Positions 25,954-28,859 of a stretch of DNA of 28,859 nucleotides are shown here, piece by piece (within the stretch, counting starts at the first letter, position 1; each line of letters starts with the position of its first letter). The stretch lies in assembly GCF_000186865.1 (NCBI RefSeq), contig NW_008705609.1, positions 1 to 28,859 on the forward strand, in the 5' to 3' direction. Made by a program: the position numbers and the translations under genes. The stretch is from Aureococcus anophagefferens (lineage: Eukaryota; Sar; Pelagophyceae; Pelagomonadales; Pelagomonadaceae). The notes beneath the pieces are model-generated. The model saw nothing but the letters and a program-made list of their open reading frames with translations, was not told where the DNA came from and searched no databases.

Positions 25954-28044
25954 CTAGAAGTCCTGGACGCACACGCCGGAGTCGACGGAGCGCTCCTTCT
26001 GGCACTGCTTGTTCTTCCACTCGCAGCCCTTCTTGCAGTCCCGCTTCGCGTCGATCTCCTTGCACTTGACGTTGCGGCACTTGTCCTTCTTGTGGCTCCA
26101 CTTGCAGAAGTTGTGGTACTTGGACTTGTGGCACTTCATCTTGGAGGCGAGCGACGAGCACGCCTTGCGCTTGCTCTTGCACTTCTTCTTGTGGTGGCTC
26201 CAGGAGCACGTGTCCTTGTTCGCGGCGTTCTTGCACTCCTTGCGCTTCTTGATGGCGGAGCACTTCGCCGCGGGCTCGCTGAGCTTGCGGCGGGCCCCGT
26301 CGTCGCAGACGTAGTAGCTCGGGCAGTCCTTGTCCTTCGAGCAGGCGATCGTCTTCGGGTTGGCCTCGAAGAAGTTGAAGACGAGCTCCGAGTGGGACGT
26401 CCAGTTGTAGGGGAGGTACGAGCCGGCCGACTTCTTGTCCACGGACGTCTCCTGGCCCCAGATCTTGTAGAACTCGACGTTGACGCCGTTGTCGCAGTTC
26501 TTGCCCGCCCACATCTCCGTCTCCGGGCCCGTGCCGTCGAAGACCTCCGGGTACTCGGACCCGGTGTTGTAGGCGAGGTTGAGCTCGAAGGTCCGCTCCG
26601 GCGGGTCCATGATGTAGTTGGAGAGCGCGCCGACGAAGTAGCCCCACATGTTGGCGATGGCCGGGTAGAGGAGGGACTCGCAGTAGCCGAAGCAGCCGAC
26701 TTGGTGCATGAACGACGACTCGTCCGCCTTCCCGCCCCAGACGACGGACTCGAAGTTGACGTTGTACCAGTAGGTCTTGGGCTTGTCGTCGCACTCCATG
26801 TAGCCGTCGTTGTAGCAGTCGGGGATGATGTTGGCGACGCCGTCGCGGGTCTCCGTCTCGAAGGCGACGTCGTCGCAGCCCTGGAGGCGCAAGTAGCGGT
26901 GCGCCTGCTCCTCGGCGTTGGGGAAGAACATGTACTTCGCCGTGTTCGCGCACTCCTCGAGCATGCCGGGGACGGAGTAGTACGTGCCCTCCTGGAGGCA
27001 GTCGTAGGGGTCTTCGCAGTCGTAGGTGCCCGTCTGGTTCACGGGGCTCGCCGTCGAGTACCACGCGGGCGGCGACTTGATGTTGTTGAGGCACCAGTCG
27101 CCGATGCACCTCTGGTCCTTCATGCCCACGAACATCGTGCCGTCGATGGGCGTGCCGTCGCGCTCCGTGAAGCCGACGTCCGTGCCGTAGTAGGGCATGC
27201 CCGTGTGGCCGATGTAGTGGAGGTAGAGCACGGACATGGGCTCGGAGGGCTGGCACTGGTCCTCGTAGGCGAAGCCCATGCCCGTGTTCACGTAGGACGC
27301 CGCGAAGAGGTCCGCGGCGTCGCAGACCCAGCGCGCGGGGAGGAAGCCGCCGCCGCCGCCGCCCGTGACGTACATCTTCGCGCGGTCGACGGAGTAGGCC
27401 GCGTCGACGGTCTCGACGAGGTCGCGGAGCGCGGCCTCCTCCCACTTGAAGTTCTCCCAGGCCTCGTCGCCGTCGACCTCGTCGAACCACTGGGTCTCGT
27501 CGTTGCCGCAGAAGGCGCCCTTGATGCAGGCCGTGCCGCCGGGCGTGCCCGCGTAGTAGCGGCCGCTGAAGTTCTCCGGGAAGAAGCCGTGCGCGTTCTC
27601 CGTCTTGTACGCGTAGGGGTCGTCCTGGCTCATGCGGTAGAGGGAGCGGTCGTTCATGTTCCCGCCCGTGCGGCCGTTGGGCACGGCGATGACGTACTCG
27701 AGCTCGTCGACGGCCCACTCGAGCATGTCCGTCTCCGAGTAGTTCGTCGTCTCGCCCGTCTCCGGGTCCGTCGACTTGCACGCGCCGAAGAAGTGGCACG
27801 TGACCTGCTCGCTCGTCGTGAAGGACTCCTGGTAGATGACGAGGAGGGGGTGCACGGGCTTGCTGCAGCTGTTCGTGTCCATGCACTCGGGCGTGTAGAC
27901 GAGCACGGCGTAGTCGCGGTTGTCCGTGCGCAGGTCCTGCTCGAGCCACGCCGGGTCCACCTCCTCGTTCGTGTAGGCCGTGGTGATCCACTCCTGCTTG
28001 TAGGCGGCGGCGCCGCCGGCGAGGAGGAGCGTGGAGACGCGCAT
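25954..28044 (-). CDS. Secreted PHB-depolymerase/feruloyl-esterase-like protein lacking the catalytic serine
   Basis: 696 aa from ATG 28042-28044, chosen because it starts a signal peptide (MRVSTLLLAGGAAA). Residues about 45-300 follow the LpqC/PHB-depolymerase alpha/beta-hydrolase pattern: PLLVIYQES, YVIAVPNGRTGGN, ...DLVETVDAAYSVDRAKMYVTG, then DLFAASYVNTG. At the nucleophile elbow, where the family has GxSxGG, this protein has six glycines (228-233). The Asp of the HGxxDxxxPY segment is also missing (HYIGHTGMPYYG). It is therefore probably catalytically inactive. The last 100 residues (595-696) are Lys/Cys-rich with three units of the form C-x-W-x4/6-C (CSWSHHKKKC, CKWSHKKDKC, CEWKNKQC), likely disulfide-bonded. 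Codon use is very strict (almost all C/G-ending), suggesting high expression. Confidence 0.82.
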   Translation of the reverse strand: MRVSTLLLAGGAAAYKQEWITTAYTNEEVDPAWLEQDLRTDNRDYAVLVYTPECMDTNSCSKPVHPLLVIYQESFTTSEQVTCHFFGACKSTDPETGETTNYSETDMLEWAVDELEYVIAVPNGRTGGNMNDRSLYRMSQDDPYAYKTENAHGFFPENFSGRYYAGTPGGTACIKGAFCGNDETQWFDEVDGDEAWENFKWEEAALRDLVETVDAAYSVDRAKMYVTGGGGGGFLPARWVCDAADLFAASYVNTGMGFAYEDQCQPSEPMSVLYLHYIGHTGMPYYGTDVGFTERDGTPIDGTMFVGMKDQRCIGDWCLNNIKSPPAWYSTASPVNQTGTYDCEDPYDCLQEGTYYSVPGMLEECANTAKYMFFPNAEEQAHRYLRLQGCDDVAFETETRDGVANIIPDCYNDGYMECDDKPKTYWYNVNFESVVWGGKADESSFMHQVGCFGYCESLLYPAIANMWGYFVGALSNYIMDPPERTFELNLAYNTGSEYPEVFDGTGPETEMWAGKNCDNGVNVEFYKIWGQETSVDKKSAGSYLPYNWTSHSELVFNFFEANPKTIACSKDKDCPSYYVCDDGARRKLSEPAAKCSAIKKRKECKNAANKDTCSWSHHKKKCKSKRKACSSLASKMKCHKSKYHNFCKWSHKKDKCRNVKCKEIDAKRDCKKGCEWKNKQCQKERSVDSGVCVQDF

Positions 28045-28611
28045 GACTTGGTGATGAACCTGAAAGAGGCGTCGGCTTATCGAGACGCGCGAAATCGGAG
28101 CCGATATCGCGAGCGCGCGCGCGCATCTCTTTCGGGGCACAGGACGCCAAGGACACTTCCCCCCAACGGCCTCTCCAGCCCCGTCAACGGCCTCCCAACG
28201 GATAGTCCCCAGAGGCAAGTCCGGCCTCAACGTGGCCAAAGATACCTATCGCCAGCTGCACCACGCGATGGGGCAGCCTCCTTGAGGTCCCCGGTCCGCT
28301 GCCCAGCGGCACTCTAAGTCACACTGCCAAACACACCGGGCTGTGTCATTCTGGGTTGCTGAGCCCACTCAGCTCGCTCCTGCGCATCCTGCTCGCACAT
28401 CCCCACGCCCACCTCCCGCGACTCGCACAGTCGCCAAAGCCCGCCCAATAGGACGGCAGATCGGCCCGGCTCGCTCAGCCTCGGCGCTCCGATCGACACG
28501 CCCCCGGCAACCCCGGGTCCGGCACTGCCCCCTGCGCTCCAGCCAGCGCACGGCCCCCATCCGCGTCTCCGACTCGCCCGTGACGACCCGGACATCCACC
28601 TCAACTTCGCG
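28045..28611. other. Gene-free stretch upstream of two divergent genes
   Basis: 567 bp with visibly lower GC than the coding regions. It contains a GC dinucleotide run near 28109-28120, CAACGGCCTC twice (28164-28173 and 28185-28194) and C-rich tracts around 28400-28560. No convincing coding frame, TIR or RNA gene was seen. It presumably contains the promoters of the esterase-like gene (left) and the partial gene at the right edge. Confidence 0.5.
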
Positions 28612-28859
28612 ATGGCACAAGTACTCGCGAGCCGAAATCCGCACTACACGGTTTCCGCAGATGGAATCGCACTCTTCGACCCGAAGCTCAACGAAGCCGC
28701 GGCGAACTTCGAGAAGCTCACCGCCTTCGTGAAGAAGATCCGCTTCCGGTTCCCACAGCTCAAGTTCCTCGTCCACTTCTACCAGAAGGACTTCGACGAG
28801 ATCACGAACATCACGGTCGACAACGACGACGGCACGCAGACCGTCACCCAGCGCCAGTC
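28612..28859 (+). CDS. 5' part of an unidentified gene, truncated by the window edge
   Basis: An open frame starts at ATG 28612 and runs to the end of the window without a stop (82 full codons). It reads MAQVLASRNPHYTVSADGIA..., then FEKLTAFVKKIRFRFPQLKF and ...DEITNITVDNDDGTQTVTQRQ. The frame is also open for at least 37 codons upstream, so the start could be earlier. The first 20 codons use A- or T-ending codons (GCA, CAA, GTA, CGA, AAT) more than any other gene here. Codons then become typical (CTC, GAG, AAG, TTC). No domain was recognised. Confidence 0.5.
   Translation, partial: MAQVLASRNPHYTVSADGIALFDPKLNEAAANFEKLTAFVKKIRFRFPQLKFLVHFYQKDFDEITNITVDNDDGTQTVTQRQ

Noticed and set aside
25876..28317. 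An 813-codon open frame opposite the esterase-like gene
   Set aside because: The translation is Val/Leu/Arg/Ala-rich low complexity, the mirror of strictly C/G-ending codons on the other strand. No start context, signal or domain is visible.

Overview
This is nuclear DNA from a very GC-rich, very gene-dense photosynthetic eukaryote with a secondary plastid. The best match is a pelagophyte such as Aureococcus anophagefferens. The grounds are: (i) long, mostly intron-free genes with GC-saturated third codon positions and intergenic gaps of 5-285 bp; (ii) two short transposon-derived introns ('introners') with terminal inverted repeats and 8-bp target duplications, a mechanism published for A. 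anophagefferens; (iii) a methionine sulfoxide reductase with an in-frame TGA at its catalytic position (selenocysteine), in a lineage known for a large selenoproteome; (iv) plastid-type proteins (an ABC1 kinase and a Tat-type thylakoid lumen precursor); (v) several ankyrin proteins joined to MYND or RanBP2 zinc fingers. The assignment is inferred from sequence features, not from a database match.

Layout, left to right. The 3' end of a membrane-protein gene (2-85, +) is followed by an ankyrin-MYND protein (-), a small disordered protein with KEN and ABBA cell-cycle motifs (+), a PDZ/degenerate-ArfGAP protein (-), a secreted Sel1-repeat protein (+) and an ankyrin protein (-). Next come a ModF-like double ABC ATPase interrupted by an introner (+), an unknown 200-aa protein (-), a small type I membrane protein (+), a JMJD8-like JmjC-TPR protein (+) and an IQ-motif protein carrying the second introner (-). 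Then follow NKAP (+), a thylakoid lumen protein with a 46-nt intron (-), a TPR-lysine methyltransferase (-), a glyoxalase-thioredoxin fusion (+), an ABC1K kinase (-) and a large ankyrin protein (+). The right part holds a cytochrome b5-Erv sulfhydryl oxidase fusion (+), the MsrB selenoprotein (-), a RanBP2-finger ankyrin protein (-), a mitochondrial-type signal peptidase (+), a secreted esterase-like protein without its catalytic serine (-) and the start of an unidentified gene that leaves the window (+).

There are no operons. Genes mostly alternate strand: divergent pairs share 85-285 bp and several convergent pairs are separated by only 5-41 bp, so 3' UTRs probably overlap. One theme recurs: thiol/redox chemistry (Erv oxidase, MsrB, thioredoxin-glyoxalase). 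Secretory-pathway proteins are also frequent (Sel1, JMJD8-like, cyt b5-Erv, esterase-like, type I membrane protein).

The main second-look items are the two related introners, the Sec-MsrB with a non-canonical SECIS candidate, the KEN/ABBA protein, and the cytochrome b5-Erv and glyoxalase-thioredoxin fusions. No tRNA, rRNA or CRISPR was seen.
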